Shown: positions 1-5,688 of the stretch, piece after piece
Numbering within the stretch: position 1 is the stretch's first letter
Layout of the letters: every line of letters starts with the position of its first letter
NCBI GenBank assembly: GCA_900539645.1
Contig: UQCY01000075.1
Coordinates: 1-8,727, forward strand
Source of the DNA: an uncultured Clostridium sp.
GTDB taxonomy: Bacteria; Bacillota; Clostridia; Peptostreptococcales; Peptostreptococcaceae
Direction: 5' to 3'
DNA: 8,727 nucleotides
Position numbers and translations under genes: made by a program
The notes under the pieces: model-generated
The model's input: only the letters and a program-made list of their open reading frames with translations
Database searches by the model: none
What the model was told of the DNA's origin: nothing

Positions 1-43
1 TTCTTATTTTTTCACCACAGTAAGGGCATATTACATAGTCCAT
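1..43 (-). CDS. Zinc-ribbon small protein, N-terminal fragment (runs off left edge)
   Basis: Only the first 14 codons are in the window; they read MDYVICPYCGEKIR. The CPYCG knuckle at residues 6-10 is the first half of a zinc ribbon, so a second CxxC would be expected beyond the edge. The start is supported by a GGAGGAG ribosome binding site 9 nt upstream. It lies 28 nt downstream of the preceding leftward gene and is the last visible member of the leftward train. Function is unknown; such short zinc ribbons are common in phage early regions. Confidence 0.6.
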   Translation of the reverse strand, partial: MDYVICPYCGEKIR

Positions 44-71
44 TTTCTATTTCTCCTCCGCTATTGTAGAA

Positions 72-569
72 TTATCTCATCCATTTTAGCCCATTCACCT
101 TTTTACTTTTTACTTCACTAAAAGCTTCTATAAGATCTATGATGTCCCAGTCATCTAGTCCATCCTTTATTCTCTGCTCTTCGTTATATCCGTTTTTCTT
201 ATAACAAGTTTTATACATTTCACAATCCGCCCAACTGCAACCGTGGTTATCTAAGTTCTGACAACCGAAACTATGTCTATGTTGTTTATCACAAAATTCT
301 TTTAACCGATATTTCATACCATCTATTTTGAGTTTTTCAAAGAGTGTCATTTCAAATATTTCCCACTCTCCAAGTAAAATATCTTCTATTTCTGTACTGT
401 CTATATCAAAAGGTCTACAATCATCTTTTTCCATAGCCTGAATCATTACTCCTCTAAAACGATGCTTATACACATACATTTCTGTACCTGCGAAGTTTTC
501 TTGTTTCCATTTTAAAGGTCTTATTTTCTTTCCTTCTTTTAATTCTTTAAAAGCTTCTACGATATTCAT
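72..569 (-). CDS. Tad2/DUF2829-like N-domain protein with C-terminal Cys cluster (165 aa)
   Basis: Start chosen at the ATG at 569, giving MNIVEAFKEL; GGAGGTG sits 8 nt upstream, and the longer reading to 617 has no such support. Residues 1-72 show the layout of Tad2-like (DUF2829) domains: an N-terminal amphipathic helix, 'EGKKIRPLKW', a beta-rich middle and a closing 'ILLGEWEIF'. Known Tad2 proteins bind the Thoeris cyclic-ADP-ribose signal; assigning that role here is inference from pattern alone. Residues 93-122 carry a Cys/His cluster (C93, C103, C111, C116, C122, with H97 and H99), likely metal-binding, then an acidic helical tail. The 136-aa protein at 1483-1893 has the same two-part plan. 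The total is clearly longer than a stand-alone DUF2829 protein (roughly 80-100 aa). Confidence 0.6.
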   Translation of the reverse strand: MNIVEAFKELKEGKKIRPLKWKQENFAGTEMYVYKHRFRGVMIQAMEKDDCRPFDIDSTEIEDILLGEWEIFEMTLFEKLKIDGMKYRLKEFCDKQHRHSFGCQNLDNHGCSWADCEMYKTCYKKNGYNEEQRIKDGLDDWDIIDLIEAFSEVKSKKVNGLKWMR

Positions 570-570
570 T

Positions 571-642
571 TTATCTACACCTCCAATTATAAATTGTTGC
601 AAGTATCCATAAACCAAGTAATGCTACTTCAATATTTTCCAT
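571..642 (-). CDS. 23-aa hydrophobic mini-ORF, candidate single-pass membrane peptide
   Basis: The ATG (642-640) directly follows the TAA of the upstream gene (TAAATG), and the stop ends one base before the ATG of the downstream gene. The ORF therefore tiles the gap exactly. The peptide starts MENIEVALLGLWILATIYNW and ends in Arg-Cys-Arg: acidic N-end, about 14 hydrophobic residues, basic C-end, as in a minimal membrane helix. The upstream GGGATAA is a weak ribosome binding site, so translation would depend on coupling to the preceding gene. It could equally be a coupling device that carries ribosomes across the gap. No family is recognised. Confidence 0.45.
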   Translation of the reverse strand: MENIEVALLGLWILATIYNWRCR

Positions 643-855
643 TTACTTATCCCACAAACCGCATAAGAAATTAAAATATTTATTCAAATCTGCATCTAAT
701 GCTTTGTCTAACATTTCATCTGTTGTTGTAGACAAAGCAAAATATTTCTCTGAGTTATGAATAAACTCTCTATAAGTTTCTGTATTAGTAGCTCCTGCTT
801 CTACATCACAAATTTTTTTGTCTAGTAACTCTACTGTTAATTTAAAACCTGCCAT
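643..855 (-). CDS. Hypothetical phage protein (70 aa)
   Basis: Starts at the ATG at 855 (MAGFKLTVEL). Its ribosome binding site AAGGAGGG lies inside the last codons of the upstream 84-aa gene, whose TAA abuts this ATG, so the two are translationally coupled. The predicted character is a short beta segment (FKLTVELL) followed by acidic helices and a C-terminal 'NFLCGLWDK'. There is no signal peptide, membrane segment or metal cluster. I do not recognise the family. The compact acidic make-up is typical of phage early accessory proteins that bind host proteins, but that is only a general resemblance. Confidence 0.7.
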   Translation of the reverse strand: MAGFKLTVELLDKKICDVEAGATNTETYREFIHNSEKYFALSTTTDEMLDKALDADLNKYFNFLCGLWDK

Positions 856-1110
856 TTATAAAACCCTCCTTATATCTATTCCGCCATTTTTGTAGAATTT
901 TATCTTTAGCTTGCAGCCACATTTAGGACAAGTTATTTCTCTTCCTTTTCCAAACTTTCTAACTACTAGAAAATGCATCCTGCAATCAAAGCATTCTATA
1001 AAATTCATATCCCTATCTTCAGCAGGATCTTCTATAGCTCTCTCTATTTCATCCTTATCTTCTGGGATTATATATTCTCGTACAAAATCAAACCAAATAT
1101 CTTTATTCAT
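856..1110 (-). CDS. Zinc-ribbon hypothetical protein (84 aa)
   Basis: Starts at the ATG at 1110, whose first 8 nt (ATGAATAA) contain the stop of the upstream gene; AAGGAG lies 7 nt upstream. Residues 1-35 are an acidic helical segment rich in Glu/Asp. Residues 40-66 form a classic ribbon: C40-x2-C43, 17 residues, then C61-P-K-C64-G-C66, with basic residues between and after. This would hold one zinc ion. The arrangement suggests nucleic-acid or protein binding, but no catalytic motif is present. It belongs to the run of Cys-rich small genes at this end of the window; the specific function is unknown. Confidence 0.75.
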   Translation of the reverse strand: MNKDIWFDFVREYIIPEDKDEIERAIEDPAEDRDMNFIECFDCRMHFLVVRKFGKGREITCPKCGCKLKIKFYKNGGIDIRRVL

Positions 1111-1423
1111 CCTCTTTCTCCTTAAGTGATGCTCTGTCTATATGTGTAATCATTAAAACTGCATCTTTATTTATTTTGTGTCTAACTATACACTTGAATT
1201 TTTCGTCTTTTTTTTCTGTTATAAAAAATCCATCTTCCTCAAAGAAAATATTTCCTTCTTTTAGAAATATTTCATCTGATTTTGCACCTTCGCATAAATC
1301 TATAATTATAGTGTGTCCTTTTTTTAAAATATTTTCATTTTCTGCTTTAGGTGGTGGAACATTTTTTATTCTAAGTGTATTAGGATTTGTTGTTGTTATA
1401 TATCCTTTGCTTCTTTTAAACAT
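1103..1423 (-). CDS. Hypothetical beta-rich protein (106 aa)
   Basis: Start placed at the ATG at 1423 (MFKRSKGYIT), with TTGGAG 8 nt upstream. The in-frame reading back to a GTG at 1462 would begin inside a hairpin and has no ribosome binding site. The protein alternates hydrophobic and charged residues (GHTIIIDLCEG, GNIFFEEDGFFITE, FKCIVRHKI, AVLMITHI), suggesting a small all-beta fold, and has a Lys/Glu-rich tail. Two isolated cysteines do not form a metal site. The 3' end overlaps the next gene by 8 nt. No family is recognised. Confidence 0.7.
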   Translation of the reverse strand: MFKRSKGYITTTNPNTLRIKNVPPPKAENENILKKGHTIIIDLCEGAKSDEIFLKEGNIFFEEDGFFITEKKDEKFKCIVRHKINKDAVLMITHIDRASLKEKEDE

Positions 1424-1446
1424 TTTCTTTCTCCAATTTTTTATTT

Positions 1447-1477
1447 GCTGGAGCAGGATCACCCACTCCAGCTTTTT
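1447..1477 (+). terminator. Hairpin with U-tract, oriented rightward against the operon
   Basis: GCTGGAG (1447-1453) pairs perfectly with CTCCAGC (1466-1472), with a 12-nt loop. The + strand then continues directly into TTTTTATT, the form of an intrinsic terminator for rightward RNA. On the minus strand the stem is followed by AAATAAAAAA, not U's, so it should not stop the leftward mRNA. It sits in the gap between the 136-aa and 106-aa genes. It may end antisense transcripts, or in the leftward mRNA act as a processing or stability structure. Confidence 0.55.
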
Positions 1478-1482
1478 ATTAA

Positions 1483-1893
1483 TTAAGAATTTATAACTCT
1501 ATGCATTGCATCTATTTTCTTTTCATCTAAATCGTTGTAGTCTTCTACATCCATAAGGAAGTCAGCCATTATTAAATCAGAATGCTGAGAGAATTCACAC
1601 ATAGGACTTATTAAGCAACTTGTACAATCATGATATTCACAGTATCTAACTATATCTAAAACCTTTCCTTTAAAAGTTAATGTATTTCCTACGCTATAAA
1701 TTTCCCATTCTTCTCCAAGTATTGCTTCCATTGCTCCAGCTCCTACTATAGGATGTGCCATATTAGTAAATTTTCCTTTTTCATCTACAATTCTATTGCT
1801 AGCATCTAGCATTATATATCTACTTTCATCCCAATTTTTTCTTCTAACTCTTCCCCCTGCTAATACTGCCTGCATTGCTTCTAATAAATTCAT
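1483..1893 (-). CDS. Tad2/DUF2829-like N-domain protein with C-terminal Cys cluster (136 aa)
   Basis: Starts at the ATG at 1893 (MNLLEAMQAV), preceded by GGAGGT. Residues 1-66 match the layout of the Thoeris anti-defence 2-like (DUF2829) domain: helix 'MNLLEAMQAVLAGG', 'RVRRKNW', strand 'YIMLD', and terminal 'ILGEEWEIY'. The family fact is that Tad2 sequesters the Thoeris signal nucleotide; this protein having that role is inference. Residues 85-99 form a short Cys cluster (C85-x4-C90-x2-C93-x5-C99, with H88), likely a metal knuckle, followed by an acidic helical tail. The C-x5-C end of the cluster and the overall plan are shared with the protein at 72-569, which looks like a diverged paralogue. 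A structural role unrelated to Thoeris is possible. Confidence 0.65.
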   Translation of the reverse strand: MNLLEAMQAVLAGGRVRRKNWDESRYIMLDASNRIVDEKGKFTNMAHPIVGAGAMEAILGEEWEIYSVGNTLTFKGKVLDIVRYCEYHDCTSCLISPMCEFSQHSDLIMADFLMDVEDYNDLDEKKIDAMHRVINS

Positions 1894-1905
1894 ACTTACT
1901 ACCTC

Positions 1906-2490
1906 CTATAATCTTGTAATTTCTATATCGTATAAGTCTTCTAAAAGACCACATACATCATCTTCAAACATTGCCCATGTTTCTACTTCCGTACTTTTAT
2001 CTTTTATTAAAAATCTTACTCTGTCCTCATCTTCTAGCTCTTCTCTTTCGACATTATATTTTTCTAAAATACAGTTAAGACACATAACATCTCTGTTATC
2101 TCTATCTGCATCTACTAAATACAAATCTTGCATTAAACTTCCACACTCTGGACATCTATCTGCATCAGTTATAATTGCACTGTATTTTTCTTCAAGATAA
2201 CTTATTAAGTCCTCATCATTATCTATATATTCTTTGTTGTCATAATCGTAGTAAACTTCAACTTCCTCACTTTCTATTTCAACAAGTCCAGCATCCACTA
2301 CATATTCAGCTAAATCATCATTGTTGTAAAATACATCTCCTGAATTTACATCTACATATCTTTTTACAGTTTCAATCTCTATGTAACAGTCTTTTAAAAG
2401 ACAGTCTTTACATAAGACATCACAATCAAAATGATCTTTAAATATATATCTGTCCTTTCTAGATGTTCCGCATTGATTACAAGTCAACAT
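1906..2490 (-). CDS. Acidic protein with duplicated zinc ribbons (194 aa)
   Basis: Start placed at the ATG at 2490 (MLTCNQCGTS), 8 nt after AGGAGG; the TTG two codons upstream lies too close to that site. Two zinc ribbons are seen: C4/C7 with C27/C30 (C23 nearby) and C113/C116 with C137/C140. They align to each other (CxxCG, a D-x-Y segment, D-V-x-C-x-x-C-x-L). Between and after them are three related stretches of about 35 residues (roughly 41-76, 77-111 and 156-193). Each has a beta hairpin then a helix around 'DDLAEYV', 'EDLISYL' or 'DDVCGLL'. The protein is strongly acidic. No enzyme motif is visible; its role is unknown, perhaps a protein-binding or DNA-mimic factor. Confidence 0.75.
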   Translation of the reverse strand: MLTCNQCGTSRKDRYIFKDHFDCDVLCKDCLLKDCYIEIETVKRYVDVNSGDVFYNNDDLAEYVVDAGLVEIESEEVEVYYDYDNKEYIDNDEDLISYLEEKYSAIITDADRCPECGSLMQDLYLVDADRDNRDVMCLNCILEKYNVEREELEDEDRVRFLIKDKSTEVETWAMFEDDVCGLLEDLYDIEITRL

Positions 2491-2515
2491 TTTCAAATCC
2501 TCCTGTATATTTAAT

Positions 2516-2764
2516 TTATAGATCCTCTTTCGCTGCGTTTAATATATCTCCCAGTTTATGCGTTCCTTCTGGAAGCTCTAAGAAATATGCAGCTCTTGGC
2601 TCAACACCGCTACCTTTTAAAATAGCGATGCCGTCCTTAACTTCTACTATGCTATAGCCCACATATCGGAATGCTAATAATCTAGTCCTGACATATGCGC
2701 TTTTGCACTCTCTTTTATATGCTTCTTTTCTCTTGCTAGAGTCAAGTTTCATATTCAACTTCAT
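2516..2764 (-). CDS. Hypothetical protein downstream of the helicase (82 aa)
   Basis: Starts at the ATG at 2764, with AAAGGA 7 nt upstream, just 13 nt after the helicase stop, so it is probably co-translated with the replication module. The N-terminal 30 residues are very basic (SSKRKEAYKRECKSAYVRTR), followed by a beta-rich part (YSIVEVKDGIAIL) and a C-terminal helix. The basic N-end could contact nucleic acid. No Cys pairs, membrane segment or known motif is present. Position suggests a replication accessory role, but I do not recognise the family. Confidence 0.7.
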   Translation of the reverse strand: MKLNMKLDSSKRKEAYKRECKSAYVRTRLLAFRYVGYSIVEVKDGIAILKGSGVEPRAAYFLELPEGTHKLGDILNAAKEDL

Positions 2765-2777
2765 TTGCTTTTCCTTT

Positions 2778-4106
2778 CTAGAATGGAGCTATGTCCTCCA
2801 TGCTCTGTTGTTCGTTAATATCATACTTGTACACTCTGTTTAATTCCGCTGGGCTACTATAAAGCCTCTTTCGTATATCATCAAAGTGCAACTGCAACCT
2901 TTTCTTCTGTTTCCCAGTTTGACGATTTTTAGTAATTAACAGATAAGTTTCATCCTTACCTTCCTCATCATCTATAATTCTTTGAGTGAATAATTCATAG
3001 TCACATAAGTTAACTATTTCAGATGCGCCTGATACGTCAAACATATCGACATTGTCGCCGTTATTGGTCTTTTTCGGATGTGCTACTAGAATTATTACTA
3101 GATTATATTTTCTAGCTAAATTTTTAAGATTTTTAGCCAACTCTTTCTGCGATTCATATTTGTCCTTAGCATCTAAAGCTAGAGTCATTAAGTTATCCAA
3201 TATGAACATCCTAACTCCATATTTCAAATACAGATGCTCTATAGTTGCACACATGGAACGCTCATCGGCTGGAGCATCTTCGTTGTATAAGAATAACTTT
3301 CCTTTTATCCATCTTCTTATTTTTCGTATTGCATTTGGAGATGGAGCCGAATATCTTGCTCCTAATTCCGTCTGATAAGGAATTATATCTTCTTCACTGG
3401 CAACGTATTTAGTAAACCAATCTAGTACAATTTCTGTTGGAAGCTCTCCTGAATATAAAAAAGCTTTATGGCCGCTATCTATAGCAGATGCTAAAAAAGC
3501 ATTTATTATTGTAGATTTTCCAGAAGATGGTTTCCCAGATAAGACTGTCAAAGTCCCATATCTAAAGCCGTCCATATTTTCATCTATTTTTGCGTACCCT
3601 GTAGAAATACTTTTATGTTCCACACCTTCAAATTCAACTTCAGATGCGTCCATATAGTTATCTTTTGTGGAGCTACTATCTACTAATATCTCATGCAGCA
3701 TAGTTACCGAATTATGTATCTGTGCTGTATTTTTACTTCCTATATCTTTCAACAAATCTTCAGCTTGTTCTTTAATCTCTCTGATTAAGACTTTGTCCTG
3801 AAGGATCTGTATGTAGTAGTCGATATTAGCAGTAGTAGCTACAATAGTAGTTAAACTTGTTATATAGTTTAATCCTATTTTTTCTAATACTCCCTGCTTC
3901 TCTAACAGGTCTCTTAAAAGCACTAAGTCAATCGGCTTATTCTTATCCAACAATTCTTTCATAGCTCTAAAAATAACCTTATGTGCTTCAAAGTAGAATA
4001 GTTTTTCCTTAATCTCTCTAGCTTTATAAGCCACAGAGTTGTCTAGGAGCAAAGCCCCTAGAACATTCTGTTCAGCCTCCTTATCAAATAAAGAAGTATT
4101 TGTCAT
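2778..4106 (-). CDS. dnaB: DnaB-family replicative DNA helicase (442 aa)
   Basis: Phage version of the hexameric helicase that unwinds DNA 5'-3' at the fork. Residues 5-105 are the helical DnaB N-domain (EAEQNVLGALLLD near residue 10), and residues 110-165 are the linker. The RecA-like ATPase follows: Walker A GKPSSGKST (191-199), the catalytic-Glu region YSGELPT (218-224), Walker B FILDNL (301-306), the sensor strand IILVAHPKK (338-346), and an arginine-finger-like NRQTGKQKKR (394-403). All core elements are intact and the length is near that of bacterial DnaB (about 450). It lies 13 nt downstream of the replisome organizer that would load it. GAGGTGG precedes the ATG. No helicase-loader ATPase is visible in the window. 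Confidence 0.93.
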   Translation of the reverse strand: MTNTSLFDKEAEQNVLGALLLDNSVAYKAREIKEKLFYFEAHKVIFRAMKELLDKNKPIDLVLLRDLLEKQGVLEKIGLNYITSLTTIVATTANIDYYIQILQDKVLIREIKEQAEDLLKDIGSKNTAQIHNSVTMLHEILVDSSSTKDNYMDASEVEFEGVEHKSISTGYAKIDENMDGFRYGTLTVLSGKPSSGKSTIINAFLASAIDSGHKAFLYSGELPTEIVLDWFTKYVASEEDIIPYQTELGARYSAPSPNAIRKIRRWIKGKLFLYNEDAPADERSMCATIEHLYLKYGVRMFILDNLMTLALDAKDKYESQKELAKNLKNLARKYNLVIILVAHPKKTNNGDNVDMFDVSGASEIVNLCDYELFTQRIIDDEEGKDETYLLITKNRQTGKQKKRLQLHFDDIRKRLYSSPAELNRVYKYDINEQQSMEDIAPF

Positions 4107-4119
4107 TTTCGTCCACCTC

Positions 4120-4953
4120 TTACATATCTTGGTAGCCTGTCATTCCATTAGCTTTCTTCTTTTCTGCTATTGGTGCTAGTTTTGGCATACTTTCATTAAG
4201 ATATCCTTCAAACTTCGGTCCAAATAGAGTTTCTGGTCTTAAATATTTTTCAAAATTAGTCCCTTTCCACTCTAAAGTCTTTGTATCTATAACTTTATAG
4301 AAATCTTCTAATGTATAACCTTCTTTTAATCTTGCATCTATAAGACTTCTAGTCTTAGAAGAAGATGCTTTAAAATTCTTACCAGTACTTTTGTTTAGAT
4401 GACCTATTATATATATATAATTATTAATATATCTTTGGTCAGGAGAATTTTCCATTTCTAGATAAGGAGAATTTTCCTTCTCTAGATAAGGATATTTTTC
4501 CCTCTGCACAGAAGGAGAATTTTCCCTCTCTAGATAAGGAGAATTTTCCTTCTCTGTATCGTCAAATAAGTCTTCTTTTAAATCGTAAAATTTAGAAGTT
4601 AATGCTAAATAAGAACGGCTTCCAAATATGCTATTTTTTACTGTTTTATTTTTTATAAATCCTAAATATTTTCTGTATTTTTTCTTGTCCTTGCACCCTG
4701 CAGGCTCCTCAGCTAAGTTAAATCTTATAATTCGACTTAATGTATCTGGAGCCACGTCTAGTATTGGTAAATCCTTTAGTATTTTTTTATAAGATATCCA
4801 ATGGTACATTATTTTTTCTTTTTCGTCGTAAAGTGTTTCAGTTTTCCCTGAGTTTATAAAATCTTCTATATGTTTTAAGATTAAAGCCTCATTCAGACTT
4901 AATCCTGCTTCTACTAATTTTTCCTGTTTAAAGCCTAGTATTGTTTTTCTCAT
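4120..4953 (-). CDS. Phage replisome organizer: wHTH plus conserved phage C-terminal domain (277 aa)
   Basis: Replication initiator expected to bind the phage origin and recruit the helicase encoded just downstream. Residues about 15-120 resemble the N-terminal winged-helix of phage replisome organizers (LSLNEALILKHIEDFI, then a wing ending SRSYLALTSKFYDL). Residues 133-172 are five tandem octapeptides built on E-x-E-N-S-P-Y-L. Residues 181-255 match the conserved phage C-terminal domain (IGHLNKSTGKNFK, then LIDARLKEGYTLEDFYKVID, W-x-G-T-N-F-E-K-Y-L-R-P-E-T-L-F), comparable to Phg_2220_C. AAGGAGGG lies 7 nt before the ATG. The repeat stretch coincides with DNA iterons and an A/T tract, so the gene probably contains its own origin, as lambda O does. 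Confidence 0.88.
   Translation of the reverse strand: MRKTILGFKQEKLVEAGLSLNEALILKHIEDFINSGKTETLYDEKEKIMYHWISYKKILKDLPILDVAPDTLSRIIRFNLAEEPAGCKDKKKYRKYLGFIKNKTVKNSIFGSRSYLALTSKFYDLKEDLFDDTEKENSPYLERENSPSVQREKYPYLEKENSPYLEMENSPDQRYINNYIYIIGHLNKSTGKNFKASSSKTRSLIDARLKEGYTLEDFYKVIDTKTLEWKGTNFEKYLRPETLFGPKFEGYLNESMPKLAPIAEKKKANGMTGYQDM
4405..4432. other. 28-bp pure-A/T tract, candidate DNA unwinding element
   Basis: All 28 bases are A or T, including a run of alternating TA, and the tract begins to occur 9 bp from the first iteron. In iteron origins such a tract next to the initiator-binding array is the first place to melt. It is also coding here, giving an unusual Ile/Tyr/Asn-rich stretch (YINNYIYII) in the replisome organizer. 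Confidence 0.6.
4442..4561. repeat. Five 24-bp iterons inside the replisome organizer gene, putative phage origin
   Basis: Five units sit head to tail with no spacers, at 4442, 4466, 4490, 4514 and 4538. Each begins with the imperfect dyad GGAGAATTTTCC; in the third it is GGATATTTTTCC. Units 1, 2 and 4 end in TCTAGATAA, while units 3 and 5 diverge there. The 24-bp length equals eight codons and about 2.3 helical turns, so the encoded protein carries five octapeptide repeats. Iterons inside the initiator gene beside an A/T tract are the known layout of lambda-type origins; origin function here is inferred. Confidence 0.75.
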
Positions 4954-5011
4954 TGTCTTTTTCCCTCCTTTATGCTAGACTATACTTGGTTGTAAAAAAG
5001 TTATTGTTATT

Positions 5012-5055
5012 TAGCCTAGCTCTTTGTTTTGGAGCTGGGCTATTTCTCTTTTTTG
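5012..5055 (+). terminator. Hairpin with U-tract, oriented rightward against the operon
   Basis: TAGCCTAGCTC (5012-5022) pairs with GAGCTGGGCTA (5032-5042) around a 9-nt loop. In rightward RNA all 11 positions pair, using one G-U (5017/5037). In leftward RNA that position is an A-C mismatch. The + strand continues into TTTCTCTTTTTT, while the minus strand has no adjacent U-run. It overlaps the stop codon of the 76-aa gene and lies before the replisome organizer. It looks like a terminator for antisense RNA, or an mRNA structural element in the leftward direction. Confidence 0.55.
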
Positions 5056-5270
5056 TCAACTTTCTTAAATGCTTTAATAAGCATCTCTTCCATATACTCA
5101 GGCATATCTTTATAATGGAATTTCATTTCATAAACTCCAGCTTTTACCTTCTTAGCTCTATGCGTTGGAAGTTCAGCTTTTATAACTTCCTGCATTGCTT
5201 CTATTTTTTCTTTTTTATTTTCACAGTTATTAAAGTCTATGATCAGTCTGTTGCCTACCCTCTCAAACAT
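5040..5270 (-). CDS. Hypothetical protein upstream of the replication module (76 aa)
   Basis: Starts at the ATG at 5270 (MFERVGNRLI) with AAAGGAGG 8 nt upstream, and overlaps the 3' end of the preceding gene by 16 nt. The predicted order is a beta strand (RLIIDFNN), a helix (KKEKIEAMQEVIKAEL), a strand pair (GVYEMKFHY), and a helix with a basic end (EYMEEMLIKAFKKVDKKEK), so a small alpha/beta protein. There are no recognisable catalytic residues. A stem-loop overlaps its stop codon. The family is not recognised. Confidence 0.7.
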   Translation of the reverse strand: MFERVGNRLIIDFNNCENKKEKIEAMQEVIKAELPTHRAKKVKAGVYEMKFHYKDMPEYMEEMLIKAFKKVDKKEK

Positions 5271-5476
5271 TTTTTCTTACCTCCTTTTCTTAATTCTTCA
5301 ACTCTTTCTGCAGTCCAAACTGTATCGCAGAATATATCGCAGAAGCATCCTATAAAAGTGAATGCTAGTGCAAATAGCACTAAATCAAATTCTTTGAATA
5401 ACTGAGCTACTGCTACTCCTATTAAAATTGGATAAGTTAATCTTAATCTCTTAAAAAATACACATGCTTTTTTCAT
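5255..5476 (-). CDS. Small two-helix membrane protein (73 aa)
   Basis: Start placed at the ATG at 5476 (MKKACVFFKR), 9 nt after AGGAGG; an in-frame extension to 5536 runs back through the neighbouring gene and lacks a site. Two hydrophobic segments are visible, about 15-27 (YPILIGVAVAQLF) and 32-48 (LVLFALAFTFIGCFCDI), joined by a tight charged turn. The ends are basic (KKACVFFKRLRL and RKGGKKKC), so both probably face the cytoplasm. This hairpin resembles small phage membrane proteins such as holins or exclusion factors in general shape only; its early-operon position argues against a lysis role. It overlaps the 75-aa gene by 26 nt. Confidence 0.65.
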   Translation of the reverse strand: MKKACVFFKRLRLTYPILIGVAVAQLFKEFDLVLFALAFTFIGCFCDIFCDTVWTAERVEELRKGGKKKCLRG

Positions 5477-5678
5477 TTTCTTCTTCCTCCTGGTCATCAT
5501 CAAATATTGTATAAACAGCTCTGAATGCTGCTTCAATTCCTTCTAAAAATGCATTCTCTAATGCGTCATCTATAGAGTATCCTCCAAGACTTTTCTCTCC
5601 AGCTTTTCTTAGCTGCTTAATTAATAAATCCCTATTGTAAGAGATTTCTCCATTTTCAATTTTTACTATGTCGCTCAT
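5451..5678 (-). CDS. Hypothetical acidic helical protein (75 aa)
   Basis: Starts at the ATG at 5678 (MSDIVKIENG), 6 nt after AGGAGG, which itself touches the stop codon of the upstream HTH gene. Residues 1-15 form a short beta start. Residues 16-60 look helical (LLIKQLRKAG, then DDALENAFLEGIEAAFRAVYTIF). A run of acidic residues (DDDQEEEENE) precedes a short tail ending SMCIF. The 3' end carries the ribosome binding site and start of the membrane protein gene in another frame. The family is not recognised. Confidence 0.7.
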   Translation of the reverse strand: MSDIVKIENGEISYNRDLLIKQLRKAGEKSLGGYSIDDALENAFLEGIEAAFRAVYTIFDDDQEEEENEKSMCIF

Positions 5679-5688
5679 TGGCGTCCTC

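Noticed and set aside
570..617. N-terminal extension of the first Tad2-like protein
   Set aside because: The Tad2-like domain begins at the ATG at 569, which has GGAGGTG; the extension overlaps the 23-codon ORF in another frame and has no site of its own.
1424..1462. GTG start at 1462 for the 106-aa protein
   Set aside because: It lies inside the hairpin loop with no ribosome binding site; ATG 1423 is well supported.
1796..2441. Rightward open frames opposite the Cys-rich genes (such as 1796-2200 and 2175-2441)
   Set aside because: Ser/Leu/His-biased translations with no ribosome binding sites; they are mirror images of well-supported leftward genes.
4442..4561. CRISPR-like regular repeats
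   Set aside because: The 24-bp units are contiguous with no unique spacers and are in frame within a coding region; no cas genes are nearby.
5477..5536. Longer N-terminus for the membrane protein
   Set aside because: It would lie wholly within the neighbouring gene and lacks a ribosome binding site; AGGAGG at 5486-5491 fits the ATG at 5476.
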